A model generated the notes under the pieces. The model saw nothing but the letters and a program-made list of their open reading frames with translations, was not told where the DNA came from and did no database searches. Positions 25,214 through 34,455 of a stretch of DNA of 64,000 bases are shown one piece after another. Source of the DNA: CBDDKU01 sp965230375 (lineage in GTDB: Bacteria; Bacteroidota; Bacteroidia; Flavobacteriales_D; Cryomorphaceae); the NCBI GenBank assembly GCA_965230375.1, contig CBDDKU010000012.1:186001-250000 (forward strand), in the 5' to 3' direction. The first letter of the stretch is position 1. The number at the start of each line of letters is the position of its first letter. The position numbers and the translations under genes were made by a program.

Positions 25214-27118
25214 ATGCGCTATATTGCCTTGAAAATATTGCTTTGCTCGCTATTGTTTGCGTCTTGTCAAAACGCGAGCCATCAAAATTCGGATGTGACT
25301 AACGCCTTTAGTGACCCCGTACTCAGAGAGATTTACGATGCTGCTGATCAACGCGATGCCATTAGGCTCCTGCCCTATTCTGAAAATGAAACGGCCGCCT
25401 ACCGAATGGCGTTTGCTCGTGTAGTTGGGTCGTTCACAGACTCAGCACTCTATCAGCCTATTTGCAAACTACTAAAAGACCCCATTCCGTATGTTCGGCT
25501 CTACGCGGCATTTGCCGTCGGTCAATATCGCGACACTACAAGTCTTCCTGTGCTTGAAAAGGCCATAAAAAAAGCAACTATTCCTGAAGTGAAGGCCGAA
25601 GTTCTCGGCGCAATAGGGAAGTCTGCAAACGCAAACGCCATGGACTTCTTGATCTATTATGAGCCATCTTCTGATATGGATGAAGAAGGAAAACTTTGGG
25701 GTATATATTACGCAAGTCACAAGGGCCTTTTGCTCGAAGATCAACTAAGAATTGTAGTTGCTCATTTAAAGTCTACAAACGCAGAAACTAGAAATGCAGC
25801 TGCCCATATCCTATCTCGTCAAACCGAGCACAACCTTGACACGTATCAAGCGGACATTCTCAATGCACTTGAAAATGAAAACCGTGGAGATGTGCGCGCT
25901 ATGATGATTAAGTGCCTTAGAAACACGACTACTAATTCTGAATCAATTCTGGCAAAGTACAGCATTGAAACAGACCCAAGGTGCAAAACCGAATTGTTGC
26001 GCTTAATGGATACGGCCGATTCTACGACTCATAAGATGATTTTGGAAGCACTTTGGGACGGATCTCCATGGGTGTCTATGACGGCGGCTGAAAAATTTGC
26101 TGGTGTTGAAATTTCCGATCAGTGGAACGAGCTCTTTGGCCTCGGGCGCACAACGGAAACCCCGGAAGTAAAGGGGGCGATCATTCAGAAGTTTTTGTTG
26201 GATGAAGAGCATCAAAACCAAGGTTGGTCGCTCTGGAATGAGTCTGCTGAAATGAATGAAGTAGCCCGCGCGGGAGTGGTTCAGTTTCTTTGGACATGCC
26301 CATCGGCATTAGACACTTTAGTAGATCTCGGGTTGAAAGATTCACCCATTGGAACGGCGGCATTTGAAGCGATTGCCAAAGGGGCTGAGATCCACCCTTC
26401 ATGGAAGGACGAGTTTTTAGATCTGGCTAACCGGGCTTTGATAAACGGACTTGTAACTCAGAGCTATTTGACGGCGAGTAATCTCCGCTCTAAACCACTT
26501 CAGGAATCCAAGGAAGATTGGACAACCGCTCTCGAATCATCGCTCGAGAATTTTCAATCAGAAGAGACTACGGAAACAAGACTAGAAATCCTAAAGACAA
26601 TAGCCTTTCTGAAAGACGAGACTTTTCAGGCACCAGAACCTAGTGTTTCTCACCCTATTGACTGGGCTCTTGTGCAGGCTATTCCAGATACGGCCAAGGC
26701 CTTAATCTATACAAGTGAAGGCGTTTTAGAAACAGCTATCTTGATCGAGGATGCACCGGGGAGCACATCCAATTTTGTTTCGTTGGCAAATTCAGGGTTC
26801 TATAATGGGCTCAGGTTTCATAGGGTTGTGCCCCATTTTGTGAGTCAAGGTGGAGGGCCTCGTGGAGATGGTTATGGGAATACTCCTTACACGATACGTT
26901 CTGAGTTCTCTCCACTGCACTACGGGCCGGGAGTCATGGGCTTGGCATCGGCTGGAAAGGATACAGAAAGTTGCCAATTTTTCTTCACTCACAACAGCAC
27001 CCCTCACCTAAACGGAAGGTACACAATCATGGGAGCCCTTACCGATGGGTTTCATGTTTTAGACCAAATTCGCACAGGTACTTCCATTGACTCTATCGCT
27101 ATTGTTCCATATATTTAG
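25214..27118 (+). CDS. HEAT-repeat/cyclophilin fusion lipoprotein (peptidyl-prolyl isomerase)
   Basis: A 634-residue protein with a lipoprotein signal (lipobox LFASC, lipidated Cys at 18). Residues ~40-450 form a series of HEAT-like helical repeats (for example DPIPYVRLYAAFAVGQY and PEVKAEVLGAIGKSA). The last ~145 residues are a cyclophilin domain with TSNFVSLANSGFYNGLRFHRVVPHFVSQGG and SCQFFFTHN, near-complete for the active-site Arg/Phe/Gln set. It probably folds or chaperones proteins in the periplasm while the repeats bind clients. It is monocistronic by position. Confidence 0.9.
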   Translation: MRYIALKILLCSLLFASCQNASHQNSDVTNAFSDPVLREIYDAADQRDAIRLLPYSENETAAYRMAFARVVGSFTDSALYQPICKLLKDPIPYVRLYAAFAVGQYRDTTSLPVLEKAIKKATIPEVKAEVLGAIGKSANANAMDFLIYYEPSSDMDEEGKLWGIYYASHKGLLLEDQLRIVVAHLKSTNAETRNAAAHILSRQTEHNLDTYQADILNALENENRGDVRAMMIKCLRNTTTNSESILAKYSIETDPRCKTELLRLMDTADSTTHKMILEALWDGSPWVSMTAAEKFAGVEISDQWNELFGLGRTTETPEVKGAIIQKFLLDEEHQNQGWSLWNESAEMNEVARAGVVQFLWTCPSALDTLVDLGLKDSPIGTAAFEAIAKGAEIHPSWKDEFLDLANRALINGLVTQSYLTASNLRSKPLQESKEDWTTALESSLENFQSEETTETRLEILKTIAFLKDETFQAPEPSVSHPIDWALVQAIPDTAKALIYTSEGVLETAILIEDAPGSTSNFVSLANSGFYNGLRFHRVVPHFVSQGGGPRGDGYGNTPYTIRSEFSPLHYGPGVMGLASAGKDTESCQFFFTHNSTPHLNGRYTIMGALTDGFHVLDQIRTGTSIDSIAIVPYI

Positions 27119-27197
27119 AGTCTGCCAAAATTAAATTTGAAACCTTAATTGGCATGCAGCGTATAGTAATCTTGCTATACAGAAACAGTTTTTAACC

Positions 27198-27431
27198 ATG
27201 CGAGTAGAAGATCTTACTAAACTTACTTTCGAAGAATTAGAGCGAATCCGTACTAAGAATTGGAACTTTTTTAATGCTATTATACTACTAGTGATCTCTG
27301 CGGTCACTTACAGCGTCTACACTTTTGAGTGGATGACGATGTTTTTAGCTATTGGGTTGTTTGTCGCGGGCATGTCCCTTTACGACAACTACAAAATTGC
27401 GAACCGAGTAATCATGGCTAAGTTGAGATAG
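27198..27431 (+). CDS. Small two-helix membrane protein
   Basis: A 77-residue protein with a short charged N-terminus (EDLTKLTFEELERI) and two hydrophobic segments at about 25-43 and 46-63, then a basic tail. No family is recognised. The reading frame is supported by its own strong terminator 24 bases after the stop and by a clean hydrophobicity pattern. Confidence 0.7.
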   Translation: MRVEDLTKLTFEELERIRTKNWNFFNAIILLVISAVTYSVYTFEWMTMFLAIGLFVAGMSLYDNYKIANRVIMAKLR

Positions 27432-27454
27432 ACTTAGAAATTTATATTTAATAG

Positions 27455-27488
27455 AAAGCCCCCCGAATTGTTTCGGGGGGCTTTTTCT
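27455..27488 (+). terminator. Strong Rho-independent terminator, possibly bidirectional
   Basis: AAAGCCCCCCGA (27455-27466) pairs perfectly with TCGGGGGGCTTT (27473-27484) around a 6-base loop, followed by T residues. It lies between the small membrane protein gene and the convergent lysS, and the AAA on its left side would also serve lysS. Confidence 0.93.
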
Positions 27489-27509
27489 TGTTCATATTTT
27501 GAATGCGAC

Positions 27510-29222
27510 TTACACCTTCGTCACCGTCAAACCAGCATCGGTCTTTTCGACTTTAGCCAGACTATTTTTTGTCAAGCCCTTCATCGCTTTATCCCACTGC
27601 TTGTTGCTCAGGTTGGCGGCAGCTTTTAAATCAGACAATTCCATAGTCTCCTTTTCTGCCAACAAGTCGAAAACGAGCTTTTCATTCTCTGTAAGTTCTG
27701 GCCCCTTTTTAATCTCTGGGCGCATCTGTGGGAAAAACAACACTTCCTGGATCGATGCATTGTTTGTCAACAACATCACTAGGCGGTCAATCCCAATACC
27801 CATTCCAGATGTTGGTGGCATCCCGTATTCGAGGGCTCGCAAGAAGTCGTGATCGATAAACATGGCTTCGTCATCACCTTTTTCTGAAAGCTTCAACTGC
27901 TCTTCAAATCGCGCACGCTGATCGATCGGATCGTTCAACTCGGTGTAGGCGTTGGCTATCTCCTTTCCATTAATGATCAACTCAAATCGCTCAGTAAGCT
28001 CCGGGTTATCGCGGTGGCGCTTGCACAAAGGCGACATTTCGATTGGATAGTCGGTAATGAAGGTTGGCTGAATCAAATTCCCTTCACATTTTTCACCAAA
28101 AATCTCGTCGATGAGTTTTCCTTTTCCCATCGAGTCGTCGTTTTCAATTCCGAGATCATCGCAAACCTTGCGGAGCTCTTCCACTCCCAGACCAGAAATA
28201 TCTACTCCAGCGTATTCTTTGATCGCATCGATCATGGTTAAGCGACGGTAAGGGGCTTTGAATGAGATTTCATTGTCGCCAACTTTGAGTGATGAACTTC
28301 CATTAACTTCAGTTGCCAGTTTCTCCAAGAGTGACTCGGTAAATTCCATCATCCAGTTGTAGTCTTTGTAGGCTACATAAATCTCCATCACGGTAAACTC
28401 CGGATTATGGGTTCTGTCCATTCCCTCGTTTCGGAAGTCCTTGGCAAACTCATAAACTCCATCGAATCCACCTACGATCAACCTTTTGAGGTAAAGCTCA
28501 TTGGCTATTCGCAGGTAAAGCGGAATATTTAAAGCGTTGTGATGCGTTACAAATGGGCGCGCTGAGGCTCCACCCGGAATTGGCTGAAGAATTGGTGTTT
28601 CCACTTCCAGGTAACCCGCGTCATTAAAGAACTGACGCATGGTATTCATCACCTTCGTTCGCTTTACAAATGTCTCCTTAACTCCTTTGTTTACAACCAA
28701 ATCAACATAGCGCTGACGATAGCGCTGCTCTGGATCAGTAAAGGCATCGTGCACTTTTCCGCTGTCGTCTGTCTTTGGGAAAGGCAAAGGCTTGAGCGAC
28801 TTGCTCAGCACCTTAAATTCTTCGACGTGAATAGAAGTCTCGCCGACCTGAGTTTTGAAAACAAAACCTTTGATCCAGACAAAGTCCCCGCGGTCGATAA
28901 GCTTTTTGAATACTTCATTATAAAGCGTTTTGTCATCCCCAGGACAGAGCTCATCTCGGTTGAAATATGCCTGAATGACTCCTGTGTGGTCTTTGAGTTC
29001 GGCAAAGGAAGCCTTACCCATGATGCGTTTGGACATGATTCTTCCGGCCAACTTCACTTCCTTCCACTCGCCGGCATTTTCTTCTTTAAAAGAATCTTTT
29101 GTGTCCGCTGCATAATGCGTTACTTCTACCTCTTCAGGTGGATAAGGGTCGATCCCTAATTCTCGCATGGCAGCCAGAGATTGTCTGCGAAACTGCTCTT
29201 GTTCGCTCAACTGTACGCTCAT
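27510..29222 (-). CDS. lysS: Lysine--tRNA ligase, class II
   Basis: Charges tRNA-Lys. From the ATG at 29222 it has 570 residues. The frame extends further upstream, but the added ~105 residues resemble no synthetase sequence and would pass through the promoter. An OB-fold anticodon domain covers about 50-190; class II motifs follow, with motif 2 at FRNEGMDRTHNPEFTVMEIY and motif 3 at GMGIGIDRLVML. About 65 extra C-terminal residues (LVFDLLAEKETMELSDLK..., NKQWDKAMKGL) look like a winged helix, a common Bacteroidota addition. The start is close to a divergent sugar isomerase gene. Confidence 0.96.
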   Translation of the reverse strand: MSVQLSEQEQFRRQSLAAMRELGIDPYPPEEVEVTHYAADTKDSFKEENAGEWKEVKLAGRIMSKRIMGKASFAELKDHTGVIQAYFNRDELCPGDDKTLYNEVFKKLIDRGDFVWIKGFVFKTQVGETSIHVEEFKVLSKSLKPLPFPKTDDSGKVHDAFTDPEQRYRQRYVDLVVNKGVKETFVKRTKVMNTMRQFFNDAGYLEVETPILQPIPGGASARPFVTHHNALNIPLYLRIANELYLKRLIVGGFDGVYEFAKDFRNEGMDRTHNPEFTVMEIYVAYKDYNWMMEFTESLLEKLATEVNGSSSLKVGDNEISFKAPYRRLTMIDAIKEYAGVDISGLGVEELRKVCDDLGIENDDSMGKGKLIDEIFGEKCEGNLIQPTFITDYPIEMSPLCKRHRDNPELTERFELIINGKEIANAYTELNDPIDQRARFEEQLKLSEKGDDEAMFIDHDFLRALEYGMPPTSGMGIGIDRLVMLLTNNASIQEVLFFPQMRPEIKKGPELTENEKLVFDLLAEKETMELSDLKAAANLSNKQWDKAMKGLTKNSLAKVEKTDAGLTVTKV

Positions 29223-29238
29223 AGGATTAAAATTTGCG

Positions 29239-29246
29239 CAAAGATA
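29239..29246 (-). promoter_or_regulatory. Candidate -7 box (TATCTTTG) for lysS
   Basis: Minus-strand match to TAnnTTTG, 17 bases before the lysS ATG at 29222. It supports the shorter lysS start, since the longer frame would run through it. Confidence 0.5.
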
Positions 29247-29315
29247 GGATTTTGTACCCACCTCGAATCTGATCTTCTTATCTTCGTCACTTGCTTTACA
29301 TTTGATTTTGAGCGC

Positions 29316-30326
29316 ATGAGTACTGAAGATGCCCTGGCAGCCATGAAAGCGTATATCGATGCTTTCCCGTCTAATCTTGAGACGGCCCGTAAAATAGGCT
29401 CCACCCAAATAGAAAACTTTAAAGTTGTTCCTGTTTCCAACGTATTGATTGCCGGACTTGGTGGATCGGGAATTGGTGGGAAAGTTATCGCCCAAACCGT
29501 AAGCGCTGAAGCCACCTGCCCCATCCTTTCTCTGCACGACTACACCTTACCCGCTTGGGTTGGTTCCCACACCCTGTTCGTAGCCTGCAGCTATAGCGGA
29601 AATACAGAAGAAACGATCACTGCCGTGCAAGCTGCACACAAAGCTGGTGCATCCATTGCCTGTATTACTTCAGGAGGAAAATTGAGAGCATTGGCAACCG
29701 AACACGGCTGGAATTGCATCGAGATACCCGGTGGTCAACCACCAAGAACGAGCTTTGGATTCAATGCCCATCAGCTGTTCTACGTGTTGCAAGCTTACGG
29801 GATAGTAGACGATCGATATCACAGTGAAATCAAAAGCGGCGCCGATTTCTTAAAGCGTGAAGCAGATGCAATTCATACCTTGGCAAAAGAAATTGCAGCT
29901 AAGCTCAACAAGGGCATTCCTGTGCTGTATGGAGCTACGCAAACAGAAGGTGTACTGGTACGGTTCCGTCAGCAGATAAATGAGAACGCCAAAATGCTTT
30001 GTTGGCACCACGTGCTACCCGAAATGAATCACAACGAGCTCGTAGGCTGGGCATCGGGAACGGATGATTTCGTGGCGCTTTTTGTAGAATCTGATGACGA
30101 TCACCCTTCCACATCTCGACGCATAGCACTTACTCGAGATATCATCAAAAAGAAAACAGCCCATACGCTTACAGTCAAAGCCCACGGCGATAGTCTGTAC
30201 GTTCGATCAATTTATCTCATCCATTTGTTTGATTGGGCTTCGTACTACCTTGCCGAGCTCCGCAATGCCGATCCGATAGAAATCGATGTGATCGATTACC
30301 TTAAAAACGAGTTGGCCAAATCGTGA
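29316..30326 (+). CDS. Bifunctional phosphoglucose/phosphomannose isomerase (SIS domains)
   Basis: From the ATG at 29316 the protein has 336 residues. Two SIS sugar-phosphate-binding domains are present. The first has VLIAGLGGSGIGG and the CSYSGNTEET loop. The C-terminal half has MNHNELVGW, typical of the bifunctional PGI/PMI family that interconverts fructose-6-P with glucose-6-P and mannose-6-P. An in-frame extension to 29181 is not family-like. The lipB start codon overlaps its stop (GTGA), so it is the first gene of a four-gene run with lipB, an unknown gene and cvpA. Confidence 0.9.
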   Translation: MSTEDALAAMKAYIDAFPSNLETARKIGSTQIENFKVVPVSNVLIAGLGGSGIGGKVIAQTVSAEATCPILSLHDYTLPAWVGSHTLFVACSYSGNTEETITAVQAAHKAGASIACITSGGKLRALATEHGWNCIEIPGGQPPRTSFGFNAHQLFYVLQAYGIVDDRYHSEIKSGADFLKREADAIHTLAKEIAAKLNKGIPVLYGATQTEGVLVRFRQQINENAKMLCWHHVLPEMNHNELVGWASGTDDFVALFVESDDDHPSTSRRIALTRDIIKKKTAHTLTVKAHGDSLYVRSIYLIHLFDWASYYLAELRNADPIEIDVIDYLKNELAKS

Positions 30327-31045
30327 ATAAAACCCCGCGAATAGTAGAATACCGAAACATTGGCTCCATGTCGTACAAGGCAGCTTGGGATTACCAAACT
30401 GAGCTTTTTGATGGCGTAATCGCTGAGAAAATACGCTTGCGCAAAGAAGAGCGCAGCGACGTAGTTCCACCCAACTACATGCTGATCTGCGAGCATCCAC
30501 CTGTTTACACCATCGGCAAAAGTGGGAAAATGGAAAACCTGCTTCTCACCGAGCCACAGCTCGAAGAACGGGGAATCGAATTCTTTAAAATAAACCGTGG
30601 TGGCGACATCACTTTCCACGGTCCTGGACAGATCGTTGGCTACCCGATCCTGGATCTCGATCAGTTTTTTACTGATGTCCATAAATACCTGCGCTTTTTG
30701 GAAGAAGGGGTGATCCGAACCCTAGCCGAATACGGTATTTTAGCTGGTAGGCTAGAAGGGTTGACCGGTGTGTGGATTGATGAAAATGATCCCGAGAGAG
30801 CCCGAAAGATTTGCGCCATGGGAATTAAAAGTAGCCGTTGGGTCACTATGCACGGCTTAGCTTTTAATGTGAATACCGATTTGGGCTACTTCAATAATAT
30901 TGTGCCTTGTGGCATTGACGACAAGGCTGTGACCTCGATGGAGAAAGAGCTGGGAAGGCAGGTAAATCGCGATGAAGTAATCCAAAAACTCCTGGCCCAC
31001 TACACCCAGCTTTTCGACTGGACATTGAAAAACGAAGCAACGTGA
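30323..31045 (+). CDS. lipB: Lipoyl(octanoyl) transferase
   Basis: Transfers octanoyl from acyl carrier protein to lipoyl domains of 2-oxoacid dehydrogenases and glycine cleavage H protein. The 240-residue protein has RGGDITFHGPGQIVGYPI (about 92-109), the catalytic lysine in GIKSSRWVTMHG and the catalytic cysteine in VPCGI. The start is GTG, overlapping the upstream stop by 3 bases. The next gene starts at a GTG that overlaps its stop, so the operon is tightly coupled. Confidence 0.95.
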   Translation: MNKTPRIVEYRNIGSMSYKAAWDYQTELFDGVIAEKIRLRKEERSDVVPPNYMLICEHPPVYTIGKSGKMENLLLTEPQLEERGIEFFKINRGGDITFHGPGQIVGYPILDLDQFFTDVHKYLRFLEEGVIRTLAEYGILAGRLEGLTGVWIDENDPERARKICAMGIKSSRWVTMHGLAFNVNTDLGYFNNIVPCGIDDKAVTSMEKELGRQVNRDEVIQKLLAHYTQLFDWTLKNEAT

Positions 31046-31449
31046 AGAAAGACATTAAACATTTGGCGGCTGAAGGAATCGCTTTGGCAGCCGTTCCAGA
31101 ATTGAATCCTGAGTCGAATGAGCAGGAGTGGAATATCTACGTGATCAACTTGAAGGAAGTGCCGATAGAAAACGTCTTGGTATCTTCAAAAGGATATGGC
31201 GAACTAGATGGAAAGAAAGTGGAAACTTCGGAGCTGCGTCACTTTCTCGAAGACATCGAAGTAGGCGGATATGCCAAGGTAGAGCCGATCATGCCCGACC
31301 TTTTCTCTATCAACAATCAGTATTGGGTTAGCTACTATATCGACCGTGAAATCTTTGACAAGAAATACGTTTTTTTGGCTGAGTCAATCCAAGAAAGTAA
31401 CCTGACATCTGTGCCCCACATTAACAAGAAAGGGGTTTTGCTGAAGTAA
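31042..31449 (+). CDS. Conserved Bacteroidota protein of unknown function between lipB and cvpA
   Basis: A 135-residue acidic soluble protein with no signal peptide. It starts with GTG inside the lipB stop, and cvpA follows directly after its own stop. It has a conserved-looking beta-rich core (WNIYVINLKEVPIENVLVSSKGYGEL ... KVEPIMPDLFSINNQYWVSYYID). I recognise this as a protein that recurs in Bacteroidota, but no function is known to me. Location next to lipoate transfer gives no firm clue. Confidence 0.8.
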   Translation: MKKDIKHLAAEGIALAAVPELNPESNEQEWNIYVINLKEVPIENVLVSSKGYGELDGKKVETSELRHFLEDIEVGGYAKVEPIMPDLFSINNQYWVSYYIDREIFDKKYVFLAESIQESNLTSVPHINKKGVLLK

Positions 31450-31985
31450 ATGTACCTCGATCTAATTATAGCGATCCCCATCATTTGGGGTATGATCCGC
31501 GGATTTAAACGCGGACTTATCATCGAGCTTTGCACCCTGATGGCTTTGGTGCTCGGAATTTTTGGCGCCGCCGAGTTTGGCGACATGGCCAGCTCCTACA
31601 TTCAAGACTCCTTTAACACCGACCCTCGCGTTAGTCTCGTGCTCGCTTTTACCATTCTCTTCATCGGTATCGTGGTGGCCGTTTTCTTCTTTGGAAAAGT
31701 TTTGAGCAAGGTCATTAAAATGGTCGCTCTTGGACTCGTCAACAAGATTTTCGGGATGATATTCGGGGGCGCAAAGTTCCTACTTATCGTCAGCGCACTA
31801 CTCTACGTCGTTCAAGGATTTCCCCTCACCGAAAACCTGATCCCTGTGAAGTGGAAGTCAGATTCCGTGCTTTACGAGCCCGTTTCTGATCTCACCCTTA
31901 CCCTCTACCCCGTTTTGAGTGACCAAAATTGGATAGATGAGATCAAATCTCAGATCGAAGATTTCCGTATAGAGATCGAGAACAA

Positions 31986-31989
<4 letters not shown>
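31450..31989 (+). CDS. CvpA family membrane protein
   Basis: A 179-residue protein with four hydrophobic segments (about 2-15, 22-42, 62-85 and 98-118), the CvpA layout. The opening YLDLIIAIPIIWGMIRGFKRGL is the family signature. In E. coli CvpA is needed for colicin V production and affects envelope homeostasis and purF expression; the biochemical role is unknown. It is translated directly after the upstream gene (zero gap) and converges on pgk with a 4-base overlap. Confidence 0.9.
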
Positions 31990-33176
<1,187 letters not shown>

Positions 33177-33264
33177 CTCTTTTGGTTGTGGTTCGGCCGC
33201 AAAAATAGCAACAATCTCCTACTCACCGGCATGAATAATTGGTAAGATCAGCACTTAATATTCG

Positions 33265-33272
33265 TAGTTTTG
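33265..33272 (+). promoter_or_regulatory. Candidate -7 box (TAGTTTTG) for the delta' subunit gene
   Basis: Match to TAnnTTTG, 18 bases before the GTG start at 33290. A TTG lies 23 bases upstream of the box, slightly longer than ideal spacing. Confidence 0.45.
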
Positions 33273-33289
33273 ATGGCTTAATTTAGGAA

Positions 33290-34432
33290 GTGTACTTCAG
33301 AGATATCATAGGCCATAGCAATGCGAAGAACATGCTCACCAAAATGGTGAAGGATGGCCACGTGGGGCATGCCCTGATGTTTACTGGAGATGAAGGGAGT
33401 GGAAATTTGCCAATGGCAGCGGCTTTCGCGGGTTATATTCTCTGCGAAAATCCTCAGGACGGTGACCGCTGTGGTAGTTGTGTGGCCTGCAAACAGGTCA
33501 ACAATCTGAGCCACCCCGACCTTCACATAGCCTTTCCCACAGTCAAGAAGAAATCGACGGACCCTTATAGTCTTTTCGCTAAGGAGTTTAACGAGACTTT
33601 TTCAAAGCACCCTTTTTTAACCCTAAAAGAATGGGAGATAGAAAGTGCGAGTGAAAATAAAAGAGCCATTCTTTCGGTAGTCGACAGTGGTGAAATCATC
33701 AAAAGCCTTTCGCTGAAGTCGTTTAGCGGTGGGCACAAGGTGATGATCATCTGGCATGCTGACAAAATGAACGTTCAGGCGGCAAACAAGATTTTGAAAA
33801 CCCTGGAAGAACCCACTGAAAAAACGGTGGTTATTCTGGTGGTCGAAAACTCGGAAGAAATGCTGCCGACGGTAGTCTCGCGAACTCAATTGGTAAACTG
33901 TGGAAAGGTCTCAGATGAAGAAATAAAAAGCTGGTTGATTGAAAAGCATGGGGTGAGCGATGAGCTAGCCAGAGATGCAGCCAGAGCAGCTGACGGGAAC
34001 TACAATTTGGCAGAGCACCTGGCCAAAGGCGACGGTAGTGATGCCGACGAATTTCTAAGCCACTTGATGAAATGGATGCGTGCTTGTGTTAAGTCAGATA
34101 CAGGCAAAGCTTTAGAAGTGACGCAGAAAATAGCTGGATACAAACGCGACAAGCAGCAGTATTTTCTCGAGTATTGCCTCGAGTTCCTACACCGCAGCGT
34201 ACTTTACAAGCACGTGGGGCCCGAAGAGTCCCGATTTGATTCGAAGACTTTTGAATTCGGGTCAAAATTTGCACCTTATATTGTTGATGCTGACCTCAAC
34301 GGGTTCCACGATGTATTCAGCAAAGGGCACTATCTTGTGTCGCGTAACGCAAACCCCCAACTTCTATTTATGAAGATGAGCTTAGACATGATGAAACTCT
34401 TTCATACACACCCTAAAAATAGCAATGCTTAA
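33290..34432 (+). CDS. holB: DNA polymerase III delta' subunit (clamp-loader ATPase homologue)
   Basis: A 380-residue clamp-loader protein. The N-terminus (FRDIIGHSNAKNMLTKMV...VGHALMFTGDEGSGN) keeps the delta' fold with a degenerate P-loop. A zinc module is visible as C-x8-C-x2-C-x2-C in LCENPQDGDRCGSCVACKQ. ILKTLEEPTEKTVVILV and SRTQLV correspond to the sensor region. It starts with GTG. The next gene, a PSP1-domain protein, follows after 23 bases; this pairing (holB-yaaT/ricT) is also seen in Firmicutes. Confidence 0.9.
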   Translation: MYFRDIIGHSNAKNMLTKMVKDGHVGHALMFTGDEGSGNLPMAAAFAGYILCENPQDGDRCGSCVACKQVNNLSHPDLHIAFPTVKKKSTDPYSLFAKEFNETFSKHPFLTLKEWEIESASENKRAILSVVDSGEIIKSLSLKSFSGGHKVMIIWHADKMNVQAANKILKTLEEPTEKTVVILVVENSEEMLPTVVSRTQLVNCGKVSDEEIKSWLIEKHGVSDELARDAARAADGNYNLAEHLAKGDGSDADEFLSHLMKWMRACVKSDTGKALEVTQKIAGYKRDKQQYFLEYCLEFLHRSVLYKHVGPEESRFDSKTFEFGSKFAPYIVDADLNGFHDVFSKGHYLVSRNANPQLLFMKMSLDMMKLFHTHPKNSNA

Positions 34433-34455
34433 TTTTGAACTAAAGAACCGCTAAT

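Noticed and set aside
29223..29537. N-terminal extension of LysS by 105 residues
   Set aside because: The extra sequence is unlike synthetases, crosses a -7 box at 29239-29246 and overlaps the divergent isomerase gene.
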